Below are positions 34,737 through 43,890 of a stretch of 64,000 nucleotides of DNA, one piece after another. Numbering within the stretch: the stretch's first letter is position 1; every line of letters begins with the position of its first letter. This DNA is from Bacteroidota bacterium (GTDB lineage: Bacteria; Chlamydiota; Chlamydiia; Chlamydiales; FEN-1388), in contig JABDGV010000004.1 of the NCBI GenBank assembly GCA_013285825.1, forward strand, positions 62,001 to 126,000. Direction: 5' to 3'. Below the pieces are notes generated by a model. It was not told the origin of the DNA. It made no database searches and was given only the letters and a program-made list of their open reading frames with translations. The translations under genes were made by a program, and so were the position numbers.

Positions 34737-36497
34737 ATGAGTTTCTCAAAAGGCCTTTGCACTTGTTTAATGGGTATGAGCATTCTCTCAAATATCTATG
34801 TTCGGGCCACCGTTCTAGAACCCTCTGATGAGAACACGGCTGATTATGTAGTTGTTGGTGTGGGAACGGCAGGGGGAGTCCTTGTCAAAGAGCTCACAGA
34901 TGATAAAAAAACATCGGTCATAGCCCTCCATAGCGGCAAAAATTTAACTGATAAACCTCTGATCAAATATTCGAAAAATCGAATTTTCACTGTACTTGCA
35001 TCTCAATTAGGTACGCCGCTTTCTTTTGATCCCAATACGCTCGATCTTCCTCAGTCCGTTATCGATGAACTCAATAGTTTATTGGCTTCTTTGCCATCGA
35101 CTTCACCTCCTCTGTATCAAACTGGAGTCACGATTCCGCAAGTAGATGCAGATGAACAGCAGCTTCAGTGGGTTGTTTCTCTTCCAGAAGCGGGCGCGAC
35201 GTCTGTTAATGCTGGAGCTTGGTGTATCGGAACAAAACAGGTCTATTCACAATGGGAAGCATATGCTGGTCCTGAGTGGTCCACAAAACGAATCTTAAAG
35301 ACCTACAGAGATCTCGAGCATTATCATGGCAAGACACCCAATCCGCATGGAAGAGGATATCATGGACCTATCAGCGTTCAACAGGATCCAACACCTACGA
35401 AGGTTGCCAAGAAGTTCACAAAAGCTGTTATAAAAGCTACTGGATTTCCCTTCGTGCGCGATTACAATAATCAAAAAACGCCCATAGGCGCTTCATCTCA
35501 ATTTCAAATCACTCAAACGGGACATAATGGCAAATTTCGCACCAGCAGTGCGACTGCTTTCTTAAATGAAGATGTCGTAAAACCCAACGGGAAAGGGGTT
35601 CATGGTCGAAAGCTGCAGGTGATGTTGGAGAGTACAGCCTTGAGAACTGTTTGGAATGGGACTACAGCAATAGGTGTTGAATATCTGCAGCATGGTCAGA
35701 CTAAAATTGCCTATGCTAAAAAAGGGGTTATTGTTTGCTCAGGCCTTAAGAGCAGTCCCTTCCTTCTCCATTCAGGCATCGGATCGAGCTCGTTACTGAA
35801 CTCTCTTGGTATCCCTGTCGTCTTTGACAACCCAAATGTTGGGCAACAACTTGCCGATCAACCGCACATTGTTCTCCTATTTTCGACAAATCCAAAAGAT
35901 AAGATAAGCAATGACTATAACAGTCTCTTTACACAGATCTCTTGGCTGCCTGCTCCCGGAGCCGATCCCACAGTGCGCGAGATTCGTCTCTCAACAATCG
36001 CGCCTATCCCAGGTTTAGTCGTAGGAGTGCTTGATCTTGTTCAACCGAAAAGCCGAGGCAGCGTCTCAATCAACAGCTCAGATCCTCTCTCTCTTCCAGT
36101 CATAGATCTGGGTCTCTTATCTAATTCCGATGACTTGACCCTCTATCAAAATGCCTTTACAACCTATATCGCAGCAATTAATCAACAGCTGCAGGAAATT
36201 GACCCGCAATACCAGCTGATTTACCCCGATCCTGCAATTCTCACAGATCCCACAGCATTAACAGCCTTTATCCAAGCCGAAGCTGGATGCAACCAGCATT
36301 TTCAGTGCCACTGCCGTATGGCTCCTCAGAACCAAGGGGGAGTTGTAGATGGCATGGGACGTGTATATGGTGTACAAAACCTCTATGTGGCAGACAATTC
36401 CATTGTACCGATTGCTATGGATGGAAGCCCAATGGCTACGGCCTATTTAGTTGGAGCACAGATTGCTCGATTGATTAAAGAATCGGAGAAGGATTAA
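34737..36497 (+). CDS. Exported GMC-family oxidoreductase, copy 1
   Basis: A 586-residue FAD-dependent alcohol/sugar oxidoreductase of the glucose-methanol-choline family. A signal peptide covers about residues 1-24. The Rossmann motif is VVVGVGTAGGVLVKEL, the FAD-binding NAGAWCIG follows near 160, and the C-terminal HFQCHCRMAPQNQGGV plus VADNSIVP holds the catalytic-His region and the flavin-ring contact. GGGAG precedes the start. The next gene (3 bp later) is a close full-length duplicate of the same length. Possible substrates are alcohols, sugars or choline-type compounds outside the cytoplasm. Confidence 0.9.
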   Translation: MSFSKGLCTCLMGMSILSNIYVRATVLEPSDENTADYVVVGVGTAGGVLVKELTDDKKTSVIALHSGKNLTDKPLIKYSKNRIFTVLASQLGTPLSFDPNTLDLPQSVIDELNSLLASLPSTSPPLYQTGVTIPQVDADEQQLQWVVSLPEAGATSVNAGAWCIGTKQVYSQWEAYAGPEWSTKRILKTYRDLEHYHGKTPNPHGRGYHGPISVQQDPTPTKVAKKFTKAVIKATGFPFVRDYNNQKTPIGASSQFQITQTGHNGKFRTSSATAFLNEDVVKPNGKGVHGRKLQVMLESTALRTVWNGTTAIGVEYLQHGQTKIAYAKKGVIVCSGLKSSPFLLHSGIGSSSLLNSLGIPVVFDNPNVGQQLADQPHIVLLFSTNPKDKISNDYNSLFTQISWLPAPGADPTVREIRLSTIAPIPGLVVGVLDLVQPKSRGSVSINSSDPLSLPVIDLGLLSNSDDLTLYQNAFTTYIAAINQQLQEIDPQYQLIYPDPAILTDPTALTAFIQAEAGCNQHFQCHCRMAPQNQGGVVDGMGRVYGVQNLYVADNSIVPIAMDGSPMATAYLVGAQIARLIKESEKD

Positions 36498-36500
36498 ATA

Positions 36501-38261
36501 ATGAGAATTTTAAAAAGCTTAATTATTTTTGTTGTCGGCATTACCACTATTACTAATAGCTATGTTCAGGCGGCCCATCCTGACCAATCAGATTCAAATA
36601 CAGCTGATTATGTGATTGTAGGCGTAGGAACCTCTGGAGCGGTGCTCGCCAAAGAGCTTACCGATGATAAAAAAACTTCAGTAATTGCACTCCATCAGGG
36701 TAAAAATTTAACGAATAAACCTTTAATCAAATATTCGAAAAATCGAGTTTTTACTGTACTAGCTGCTTTGTTGGGCACGCCCCTTCCCTTTGATCCCAAC
36801 ACACTCAACCTTCCCCAGTCCGTTATCGATGAACTTAATAGTTTCTTGGCAACGCTTCCTTCATCTACAGCACCTCTCTATATATCCGGAACAACAGTTC
36901 CGCAGACTTTTGCAGATGATCAGCAGATTCTTTGGGTAGAAGCTCTTCCGGAAGGCGGAGCATCATCCATCAACGCGGGAGCGTGGTGTATCGGGACTAA
37001 ACAGGTCTATTCCCAATGGGAAGCCATAGACGGACCTGAATGGTCGGTTCATAGAATCTATAAAACCTATCGACAACTGCAGCATTACCACGGGAAAACT
37101 CTTCACCCTCATACGAAGGGATATAAAGGGCCTATAAGTGTTCAGCAAGACCCTCTTCCCACAACGGCTTCAAAGAAGTTCACAAAAGCTATCATAAAAG
37201 CGACAGGCTTTCCCTACGTGCTTGATTACAATGACCCAAATACACCCATAGGCGCTTCATCCAGATTTCAATTTACTCAACGGGGGCATGATGGCAAGTT
37301 TCGAGTCAGCAGTGCAACCGCCTTCTTAGATAAAAACGTTATTAAACCTAATGGCACGGGCGTACATGGTCGAAAGCTGAAAATACATTTTGAAAGTACT
37401 GCTTTGAAGACTATTTGGAATGGCACTACAGCCATAGGTGTTGAATATCAGCAGAATGGCCAGAATAAACTTGCCTTTGCTCGAAAAGGGGTGATTGTTT
37501 GCGCAGGACTCATGAGCAGTCCCTTTTTACTGCAATCGGGAGTTGGTCCAAACTCTCTTCTCAATTCCCTCGGTATTCCTGTTATCTTTGACAACCCAAA
37601 TGTTGGCCAAGGGCTTGCAGATCAAACACAGCTTGCCCTGTTCTTTTCCACAAATCCAAAAGATAAGATACGAAATAAGTACAACGCTCTTTTTTCGCAG
37701 ATTGCATGGCTGCCGGCTCCTGGAGCCGATCCAACAGTGCGAGAGCTTCGCTTCTCGACAGTAAATCTTATTCCAGGGCTCACTTTAGCGCTGCTTGATC
37801 TTATCCAGCCCAAAAGTCGAGGAAGTGTCTCCATAAATAGCTCAAATCCTCTGGCGCCTCCCGTCATCGATTTTGGAGTCTTAAGCAATCCAGACGATCT
37901 GACTTTATACCAAAATGCCTTGAGCATTTATATCAAAGCGATTAATCAATCCCTTCAGCAGATTGATCCGCTCTATCAGTTGGTATATCCAGACCCCTCA
38001 ATTTTGGATGATCCTGCAGCCTTAACGGCCTTCATTCAAGCAAGTGTCGCATCGAATCAAAGCTTTCAGTGCCACTGTAGAATGGCTCCCATTAACCAAG
38101 GGGGAGTTGTTGATAGTACAGGACATGTATATGGAGTGCAAAATCTGATTATTGCAGATAATTCCATCGTGCCGATTCCGATGGATGGAAGCGCCATGCA
38201 AACTGCTTTCATGATCGGGGCAAACATTGCTCGACAGATTAAAGAAGCAGAGGCTCATTAA
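36501..38261 (+). CDS. Exported GMC-family oxidoreductase, copy 2
   Basis: Same length (586 aa) and architecture as copy 1: signal peptide about 1-24, VIVGVGTSGAVLAKEL, NAGAWCIGTKQVYSQWE, and C-terminal FQCHCRMAPINQGGV with IADNSIVPIPMDGS. By eye roughly two thirds or more of residues match copy 1, with insertions absent, so it is a tandem duplication. Its start has GGAGAAGGA upstream, just before the stop of copy 1, and the genes are surely cotranscribed. Differences cluster around residues 105-150 and 275-300, which may alter substrate specificity. Confidence 0.9.
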   Translation: MRILKSLIIFVVGITTITNSYVQAAHPDQSDSNTADYVIVGVGTSGAVLAKELTDDKKTSVIALHQGKNLTNKPLIKYSKNRVFTVLAALLGTPLPFDPNTLNLPQSVIDELNSFLATLPSSTAPLYISGTTVPQTFADDQQILWVEALPEGGASSINAGAWCIGTKQVYSQWEAIDGPEWSVHRIYKTYRQLQHYHGKTLHPHTKGYKGPISVQQDPLPTTASKKFTKAIIKATGFPYVLDYNDPNTPIGASSRFQFTQRGHDGKFRVSSATAFLDKNVIKPNGTGVHGRKLKIHFESTALKTIWNGTTAIGVEYQQNGQNKLAFARKGVIVCAGLMSSPFLLQSGVGPNSLLNSLGIPVIFDNPNVGQGLADQTQLALFFSTNPKDKIRNKYNALFSQIAWLPAPGADPTVRELRFSTVNLIPGLTLALLDLIQPKSRGSVSINSSNPLAPPVIDFGVLSNPDDLTLYQNALSIYIKAINQSLQQIDPLYQLVYPDPSILDDPAALTAFIQASVASNQSFQCHCRMAPINQGGVVDSTGHVYGVQNLIIADNSIVPIPMDGSAMQTAFMIGANIARQIKEAEAH

Positions 38262-38743
38262 ATTGAGAGGCTGTGCATAGGTGGTGGTAACGACTTTTCC
38301 ATTATGGTAACGGGCACCTTGTTAAAGAAAGAATGTTCCAGCGTTTGCCACCCTAATTTTGCGTACCAAGCAGCTTTATTTGGAGTGCAGAGATAGAGAC
38401 AGTCATATCCTGACTCCTTCGCTATCAATTCAGCTCTTTTAACGAGAAAGGCTCCAATACCTTGTTTTCTTCTGTTGGGATGAACAAGAACGCTGCCAAT
38501 CCAAGGAGAGAGATGCTGATGAGTATCCATATCGCAATTTCTCAGGCTAAAAGTACCGATAAACTGTTTGTTTTCAACAAGGACAAAAGTAATGGGGAAT
38601 TTTTTATCGTTCAGATGTGTTTCAAGTCCTTTTCTAAAGTCCTGAAGAGTCATTTCTGCGTCAAAATAACCAAATTCTTGAAATTTCAACTCAGCAATTT
38701 CAGGGATAAGATATTGATGATCTAAAAGTAATTCTATATTCAA
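38258..38743 (-). CDS. GNAT-family N-acetyltransferase
   Basis: A 161-residue acetyltransferase with SVLVHPNRRKQGIGAFLV (CoA loop RKQGIG) and the terminal AAWYAKLGW motif. TTG at 38743 is taken as start because no in-frame ATG is near and the reading frame upstream is closed by the cupin gene's own stop codon; the ribosome-binding site is poor. It is 15 bp downstream of the cupin gene (same strand) and its stop overlaps the copy-2 GMC stop by 4 bp. Confidence 0.82.
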   Translation of the reverse strand: MNIELLLDHQYLIPEIAELKFQEFGYFDAEMTLQDFRKGLETHLNDKKFPITFVLVENKQFIGTFSLRNCDMDTHQHLSPWIGSVLVHPNRRKQGIGAFLVKRAELIAKESGYDCLYLCTPNKAAWYAKLGWQTLEHSFFNKVPVTIMEKSLPPPMHSLSI

Positions 38744-38758
38744 ACTTGCAACCCATTT

Positions 38759-39121
38759 TTAAGCTTTCATCTCGATGACCATCACTTCGATAGGCTCGTT
38801 AGACTCATTGATATCTGCATGACGGGTTCTTGGAGGATCTTCGTTAAGCCAATATGCTTTTCCTGTTTCAAAATTTAATATGGATGTTTCGCCTGTCTCT
38901 TCAATTTTGGTGAGTTTTCCCCCTTTTAGTCCAACTACAACTCTTGCAGAGTCATGTCGATGCATCTTTAAAGGCTGATTTGGCATGATCACTGTCTTCC
39001 AGACACGCACATGTTCATTTTCAAATTGTAAAACTCGATGGGTGCCGCTTTGGGAGCCTTCCTCACTTTTGAGATAAGAACATGCAGCTAGAGTGCATAA
39101 GACGATTGATCTAAATAACAT
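38759..39121 (-). CDS. Exported cupin-domain protein, probable lipoprotein
   Basis: A 120-residue small beta-barrel protein. The N-terminus ends in a lipobox-like LAAC (cysteine at about 14), so it is probably a lipid-anchored envelope protein. The cupin motif shows as PLKMHRHDSARVVVGLKGG with a later TRHAD, giving two possible metal-binding histidines and a conserved Gly-Gly. Enzymatic function cannot be told; many such cupins bind small molecules. Likely cotranscribed with the GNAT gene 15 bp downstream. Confidence 0.78.
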   Translation of the reverse strand: MLFRSIVLCTLAACSYLKSEEGSQSGTHRVLQFENEHVRVWKTVIMPNQPLKMHRHDSARVVVGLKGGKLTKIEETGETSILNFETGKAYWLNEDPPRTRHADINESNEPIEVMVIEMKA

Positions 39122-39227
39122 AGCAGCTCTACTTCTATTATTATTTTCCTATGGTAAGGACTACCCGGTATCGTGCCTTACCGCTCATTCTCATTTTTTT
39201 GTACACAACGAGCAGTCTATTTTGCTT

Positions 39228-40097
39228 TTAAGCTCCTTCCAAAGCTAAAAGAGAAATTGCTGACCAGTCCATATCTTCGCGTTTTTTATCGATGCTGGTA
39301 AGAAGCTGCTTTTGAAGCACTTGAGCCAGCGGAGAAAATACGTGGAGTGATTTTGCCGTGTTTAAGAACAAGTTGAGGTCCTTTAAGCCTAAATTCAATT
39401 TAAATCCTGCTGGAGAAAACTTTTTCTGAAGAATTATTTTTCCGTAATTGATGAAGACGGGCGAGGGAAAGAGTGTTTCAGTGAAGAACTGGTAGACCTG
39501 TTCTGGTTTGAGGCCGCTTTTTTCGGCAAAAGCAAAGGCTTCGCTCAGCATTTCAATGACAGATAAAATCATAAAGTTGCCTGTGATCTTAACCGCGTTG
39601 GCAGCTTCTGGTTTATCTCCAAAGTAGTAAATGTATTTCCCTAACATATTGAGGTATGGTTCTACCTGTTTTTTGGCAGACTCATCACCTGCTGTACAAA
39701 TCAATAATTCCTGTCTGGCAGCAGCATCCGGCCGTCCAAACACGGGAGCGGCAATTAATTTGACTCCCTTTTCTTGATGTTTCTCCATAATAGTATGAGT
39801 CGTTGTTGGCGCTACAGTGCTTGAGGAGACATGGATGCAGCCAGGGTAGGCGCCCTCTAATAGCCCATTCGTAATATCTTGGAGTGCTTGGTCATTGGCC
39901 ACCATAGAGAAAACAATTGGAGCGTGTTTGAACGCATCGTTTGGGTTTTTTAAAAGTTTTGCTCCCGCTTTAACCAGAGGAGTAGTTTTGTCTTGAGAAC
40001 GATTGTAGACGGCAAGTTCAACTCCCTGCTTCAGTAAATTCAATGCCATGGGAGAGCCCATGCTGCCCAATCCAATAAAGCTAGCTTTGAGTGCCAT
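39228..40097 (-). CDS. NAD(P)-dependent beta-hydroxyacid dehydrogenase (HIBADH family)
   Basis: A 289-residue cytosolic oxidoreductase. The Rossmann motif IGLGSMGSPMALNL is at residues 7-20, VSSSTVAPTT gives the substrate-binding DVSSGG-type loop, and the catalytic lysine is in NAVKITGNFM. Family members include 3-hydroxyisobutyrate and tartronate semialdehyde dehydrogenases and glyoxylate reductases. ATG at 40097 has GGGGAG 9 nt upstream; the longer frame from 40118 begins without one. No metabolic partner is encoded nearby. Confidence 0.9.
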   Translation of the reverse strand: MALKASFIGLGSMGSPMALNLLKQGVELAVYNRSQDKTTPLVKAGAKLLKNPNDAFKHAPIVFSMVANDQALQDITNGLLEGAYPGCIHVSSSTVAPTTTHTIMEKHQEKGVKLIAAPVFGRPDAAARQELLICTAGDESAKKQVEPYLNMLGKYIYYFGDKPEAANAVKITGNFMILSVIEMLSEAFAFAEKSGLKPEQVYQFFTETLFPSPVFINYGKIILQKKFSPAGFKLNLGLKDLNLFLNTAKSLHVFSPLAQVLQKQLLTSIDKKREDMDWSAISLLALEGA

Positions 40098-40302
40098 TCT
40101 AATTCTCCCCACATCCATAGTTAAAAATTTATATATAACTCCCAGGCTTTCTAACTTGCAAATCGTTACAAGTGATGAAGAAAAGCAAGGGTTTGAAACT
40201 TCTCACTGAAATCTAGATAAATCAACTCATTTCTAGACATTTAAAAATAATCCTTTTGTTATTCCTTATCGTATATTAAGAATGTAAAATCGGGAATTGA
40301 TT

Positions 40303-41214
40303 ATGAAGATTCTTATTGCTGGAGCCTCAGGGGCTATAGGCCAACCATTGATCAGCTTCTTAAGACAATTTGATCAAGATGTCTATGGAATTACGCAATC
40401 AAAAGAGCGGGCTCACATAATTGCGGAAAAGGGTGCAAAGCCTATCATTTTAGATGTACTCGACCGCGATGCAGTAAATTCCGCTGTTGCCGATGTACGG
40501 CCCGATATAGTGATAGATATGCTCACTCGACTTCCCAAAGAATATACCCCGGAAGCAATGCATAAGGCTGCTGGATTGGATTCCAAAATTCGACTTGTTG
40601 GCGGCGCGAACCTGCAAACGGCTGCGGAATCCAATGGGGCAAGCCGTTATATTGTGCAGTCAAGCGGCTTTTGGTATGAGCAAGGAGCAGGTTTAGCAGA
40701 TGAAAAGACCCCTTTTGCTTTTAACGCAACTCCTGGAATTGCCGCCGGCACAAAGGTATATGCAGAAATAGAAAATCGAGTACTCAAAGCCAGAAAACTC
40801 GATGGGGTAGCTTTGCGATTCGGATTTTTATATGGACCGGGCACCTGGTTTTGTTCGGATGGAAATATGGCCGATCAGGTACAAAAGCAGCAATTTCCTC
40901 TTATCGGTAAAGGGCAAGGAGTTTGGAATTTCATTTATATTGAAGATGCGGTAAAGGCGATTATTTCTGCGATGGACTGCACTCCTGGAGCCTACAACAT
41001 TGTCAATGATTCCCCAATGCAACTTTGTGATTGGCTGCCCGCTTTTGCAAAGTTTGTGGGAGCTAAAAAGCCTGAAATCCTAACTGAAGAAGAGGGGATG
41101 GCACAAAGAGGCGCAGATTCTGTCTACTATGCGACCAAGCTTCGAGGCGCATCGAATACCAAAGCGAAAGATGAGTTCAATTTCCGGCCCAGAAAATTAG
41201 AATGGCTCGCTTAA
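40303..41214 (+). CDS. NAD-dependent epimerase/dehydratase family protein (extended SDR)
   Basis: A 303-residue nucleoside-sugar-epimerase-like enzyme. The N-terminal cofactor motif is IAGASGAIGQPL (GxxGxxG), RYIVQSSGFWYEQ carries the serine and Tyr region, and LRFGFLYGPGTW follows as in UDP-glucose epimerases and related reductases. The usual YxxxK is not exact here (YAEIENRVLKA contains the Tyr), so it may belong to the atypical reductase branch. Start at ATG 40303; the ribosome-binding site is weak. A hairpin follows the stop. Confidence 0.83.
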   Translation: MKILIAGASGAIGQPLISFLRQFDQDVYGITQSKERAHIIAEKGAKPIILDVLDRDAVNSAVADVRPDIVIDMLTRLPKEYTPEAMHKAAGLDSKIRLVGGANLQTAAESNGASRYIVQSSGFWYEQGAGLADEKTPFAFNATPGIAAGTKVYAEIENRVLKARKLDGVALRFGFLYGPGTWFCSDGNMADQVQKQQFPLIGKGQGVWNFIYIEDAVKAIISAMDCTPGAYNIVNDSPMQLCDWLPAFAKFVGAKKPEILTEEEGMAQRGADSVYYATKLRGASNTKAKDEFNFRPRKLEWLA

Positions 41215-41228
41215 ATTAAAGGGGGAGA

Positions 41229-41252
41229 GGGATGTTGCATAAACAACATCCC
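41229..41252 (+). terminator. Hairpin after the epimerase gene
   Basis: GGGATGTTG, loop CATAAA, CAACATCCC forms a 9-bp stem 14 bp after the stop; the following sequence has only a weak T-run. Confidence 0.6.
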
Positions 41253-41263
41253 TGCCTCATTTC

Positions 41264-41464
41264 TTACTGATTATCGTGGACTTCGCCGCAAGAGCTGCAC
41301 ATATGTTCGATCGCAATAAGCATAAGGATACCGGAGAGAATTCCCGATCCTTTCATCAGATACATCACGATATCTGAAGGCATATTCCCGGTCATACCAA
41401 ATAATCCTGACAGGACCAGGTATATTGCTAAGAAGATCATGCTAAGTTTTTTTACAACACACAT
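41264..41464 (-). CDS. Small membrane protein A (tandem pair)
   Basis: A 66-residue protein with two hydrophobic segments separated by a short turn and a C-terminal Cys/His-rich tail (HMCSSCGEVHDNQ). It begins VKKLSMIFLAIYLV, nearly identical to the beginning of the protein at 41507 (LKKLAMIFLAIYLI), so the two are paralogs, similar in form to small two-helix inner-membrane proteins (DUF2892-like). GAGAGG lies 8 nt before the ATG. Function unknown. Confidence 0.7.
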   Translation of the reverse strand: MCVVKKLSMIFLAIYLVLSGLFGMTGNMPSDIVMYLMKGSGILSGILMLIAIEHMCSSCGEVHDNQ

Positions 41465-41506
41465 AAAATACCTCTCATGGATAAAATTTGTTCCTTGATT
41501 GCATAC

Positions 41507-41698
41507 TTATTTCCTGCATGCATCCTTTCCTGAACAGGTGCCAAGACAGACAAAAATAAATAGGCCAGAGAATACTGCAAGCAATTGCACAATGCAGTTA
41601 GCCATGCCACCAAGGGAAATTCCTCCCATTGTTGATATACCAGTAACTATCAGGTATATAGCTAAGAAAATCATAGCGAGTTTTTTTAATGAACCCAT
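41507..41698 (-). CDS. Small membrane protein B (tandem pair)
   Basis: A 63-residue two-helix membrane protein, paralog of the one at 41264. It has Gly-rich loops (GGISLGGM) and ends CLGTCSGKDACRK with three cysteines, as in the partner. GGAGG stands 7 nt before the start codon, an excellent ribosome-binding site, which supports the gene despite its size. Both lie on the same strand 42 bp apart and are probably cotranscribed. Confidence 0.72.
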   Translation of the reverse strand: MGSLKKLAMIFLAIYLIVTGISTMGGISLGGMANCIVQLLAVFSGLFIFVCLGTCSGKDACRK

Positions 41699-41852
41699 TG
41701 TAAACCTCCAGGTTTAAAATTTTTCATACAAATACACAAGTCCAACATATAAAGATTTGTTTAAATAAGTGCAAATTTTGCAATCTTGGCTCAAGGTAGC
41801 TCTATAATGTGATATGTTAGATTCTGTTGAGTTGTTTTTTATTAATTAAAAA

Positions 41853-41881
41853 TTGTTTGTTAATAATTAATATGTTATAAT
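41853..41881 (+). promoter_or_regulatory. Promoter of the exported reductase gene
   Basis: TTGTTT (41853-41858), 17-nt AT-only-like spacer, TATAAT (41876-41881), 33 nt before the start codon at 41915. Confidence 0.75.
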
Positions 41882-41914
41882 TAATTCTAAATTTATAGAT
41901 GGATTTTAATACGG

Positions 41915-43003
41915 ATGAAATATTATATATTCTTATTTTTGGCAGCAATAATGGCTTTCTCCCTCATAGTTCAACAAAATAGACGCCCTGATCCCAAGGT
42001 AATTCCAGTAACTACTGCGCAGCCTGAAACAAACAAAATATATCCCGTTGCAATTATTGGAGCTGGTGCTGCAGGAACCATGGCAGTAAAGCGTTCCGTA
42101 TTAAATAACAACGAGACACTGCTTTTTGCAGGGGCTATTCAAGAACGGAGACGGTCGCGTGGAAACTGGGTACGAACAATTGATAACGTGCCGGGTCTTG
42201 AAAAGTATGAACGCGCAGTCTTAGAGCTGCGTAATGAAGCGTTAGCAGATTTGGTTCAAAGTCCCTTTGGCAGCAAACTATATGTAATTGAAGATTCAGT
42301 AGCATCTATTGAAAAGGAATCTGAACGTTTTAAGTTAACAGATAAATCAGGGCGCGTCTATTTCGCAAAGTATGTGGTGATGGCGACAGGAATGATGGAT
42401 GAGCAGCCTCATATTCAAGGCAGTATTCGTCCCATTCTTCCCTTTGCAAATGGTCAAACAGTAGCCTATTGCGCAGTCTGTGATGGCCATAGAAGTTTTG
42501 GCAAGAAGACAGTTGTGATTGGCCATTCAGAATCAGCCGCCTCTATAGCCTTGCTCTTATCAGAAAAGTATCAACTTGAAAGCATGACCATTTTAACCAA
42601 TGGTAAAAAGCCGGAATTTACTCCAAAAACCTTAGAGAAAATCAACTCCAGAAACATAAAAATCTTCGACTCTCCGATTCTGGAAATTTTAGGCAATATA
42701 GAACAAAGGCAGCTAACTGGATTCAAGTTAGAGAGTGGTGGATCAGTTGATGCTGAGATGGCTTTTGTGGCCTTGGGCATTCGTCCAAATAATCAGCTCG
42801 CCCTCCAGCTCGGAGCTAAATTGGACAGTACTGGATTAGTAGTTACCGACACAAACGGTGAATCCACAATACCAAATCTATTCGTAGTGGGAGATTTGCG
42901 AGCCAATAGCATGAAGCAGGTCTATACAGCGTGGCAGCATTCTGTAGAAACACTTCAATTAATAAACCGGCGAATTAGAGAAAATTCGCAACAAGAGAAA
43001 TAA
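41915..43003 (+). CDS. Exported/membrane-anchored thioredoxin-reductase-like flavoprotein
   Basis: A 362-residue FAD/NAD(P) disulfide reductase. It has an N-terminal hydrophobic segment (about 3-20) that targets it to the membrane or periplasm, which the normal cytosolic thioredoxin reductase lacks. The FAD motif GAGAAG is at 49-54, the redox pair is C186-A-V-C189 followed by DGH (TrxB has CATCDG), the NAD(P)-binding loop GHSESA is near 205, and the C-terminal VVGDL-type motif is FVVGDLRA near 325. The next gene starts 2 bp downstream. It may reduce a periplasmic or secreted partner, but no thioredoxin is seen here. Confidence 0.85.
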   Translation: MKYYIFLFLAAIMAFSLIVQQNRRPDPKVIPVTTAQPETNKIYPVAIIGAGAAGTMAVKRSVLNNNETLLFAGAIQERRRSRGNWVRTIDNVPGLEKYERAVLELRNEALADLVQSPFGSKLYVIEDSVASIEKESERFKLTDKSGRVYFAKYVVMATGMMDEQPHIQGSIRPILPFANGQTVAYCAVCDGHRSFGKKTVVIGHSESAASIALLLSEKYQLESMTILTNGKKPEFTPKTLEKINSRNIKIFDSPILEILGNIEQRQLTGFKLESGGSVDAEMAFVALGIRPNNQLALQLGAKLDSTGLVVTDTNGESTIPNLFVVGDLRANSMKQVYTAWQHSVETLQLINRRIRENSQQEK

Positions 43004-43005
43004 AA

Positions 43006-43845
43006 ATGTACCGTTTACTATTCCTACTTATTTTGTTGCTTAATACTACAAAGGGCGCTTGTTCACAAGCGCACCAAGTCGACTTCGGATCCGTAAGCGG
43101 ATCGTATGCAGCCGCACGAAGAGGATATCCTGAAGAGGTCTATTCCCTAATCAAAAAGCATGTCAAGCCGCAAGCATGTATTGTTGACGTCTGCTGCGGG
43201 ACGGGGATTTCTACCAGAGAACTTCGCGATCATGGTTTTAAAGTGATAGGAGTAGATAGAGACCAAAAAATGATTGATCAGGCTCTTCAAGCCGAGGGGA
43301 ATTCAATTCCTTATGTTTTATATAATCTTGAAGATGGACTGCACAATTCATCTTCAATACCCAATCAGGGCGTTGCTGCAATAACTGTCTTTACTGGGTT
43401 TCATTGGTTTGATGAATCTAAAGAAGCACTTGATGGCATTTATGAAAGTTTACAAGAGAATGGTTATTTTATCATTGTCTCAGGCTTAGGCTTTACGCGT
43501 GGAAAGGGAGACTCAGTTCAGGCAGAAGTTGAAAGAGCCATAGCAAATGTAATTGGACCATTGCCTGAAAAAACGGTTGATCTTGAGGCTTCTTTAGGGG
43601 GTCGTTTTAAAATCGTAGAACAGCGATCGATCTCTAATTCAGCAACATATACACCCGAACAATTTTTCGATCTCATGCGATCTCGCAATTATTGGGAAGG
43701 CTACAGAAACTCAATTGTCGCAAAGATTATTGAAAGTGAGATAATTGGAATCATCAACAAGCGGAAAGGTCCGGATGGTTTAATTCATACCACAGGAAAT
43801 ACACGCGTAGTAGTTGCTCAAAAGATTCCACTGATCACTAGCTAA
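43006..43845 (+). CDS. Exported class I SAM-dependent methyltransferase
   Basis: A 279-residue protein with a clear signal peptide (residues 1-17 hydrophobic, then ACSQA). After it comes the Rossmann SAM site VDVCCGTGIS (motif I), VIGVDRDQKMI (motif II acidic Asp), and a ubiE-like core. SAM is not normally available outside the cytoplasm, so the signal is odd. It shares the pre-motif pattern of a Gly-Ser/Gly-Val box, then A(A/G)R(R/K)xYP, with the exported methyltransferase at 54539, and the two are paralogs. Two bp behind the reductase gene, so the pair is an operon. Substrate unknown. Confidence 0.85.
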   Translation: MYRLLFLLILLLNTTKGACSQAHQVDFGSVSGSYAAARRGYPEEVYSLIKKHVKPQACIVDVCCGTGISTRELRDHGFKVIGVDRDQKMIDQALQAEGNSIPYVLYNLEDGLHNSSSIPNQGVAAITVFTGFHWFDESKEALDGIYESLQENGYFIIVSGLGFTRGKGDSVQAEVERAIANVIGPLPEKTVDLEASLGGRFKIVEQRSISNSATYTPEQFFDLMRSRNYWEGYRNSIVAKIIESEIIGIINKRKGPDGLIHTTGNTRVVVAQKIPLITS

Positions 43846-43848
43846 AAA

Positions 43849-43881
43849 TAACCGAATGTTTCATTTTGAAACATTCGGTTA
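43849..43881. terminator. Bidirectional terminator with ACCGAAT core
   Basis: TAACCGAATGTTTC, loop ATTTT, GAAACATTCGGTTA is a perfect 14-bp stem between the convergent methyltransferase and TetR genes. Its AACCGAAT core recurs in two other terminators of the window (59348, 61507). Confidence 0.9.
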
Positions 43882-43890
43882 AGATTACCG

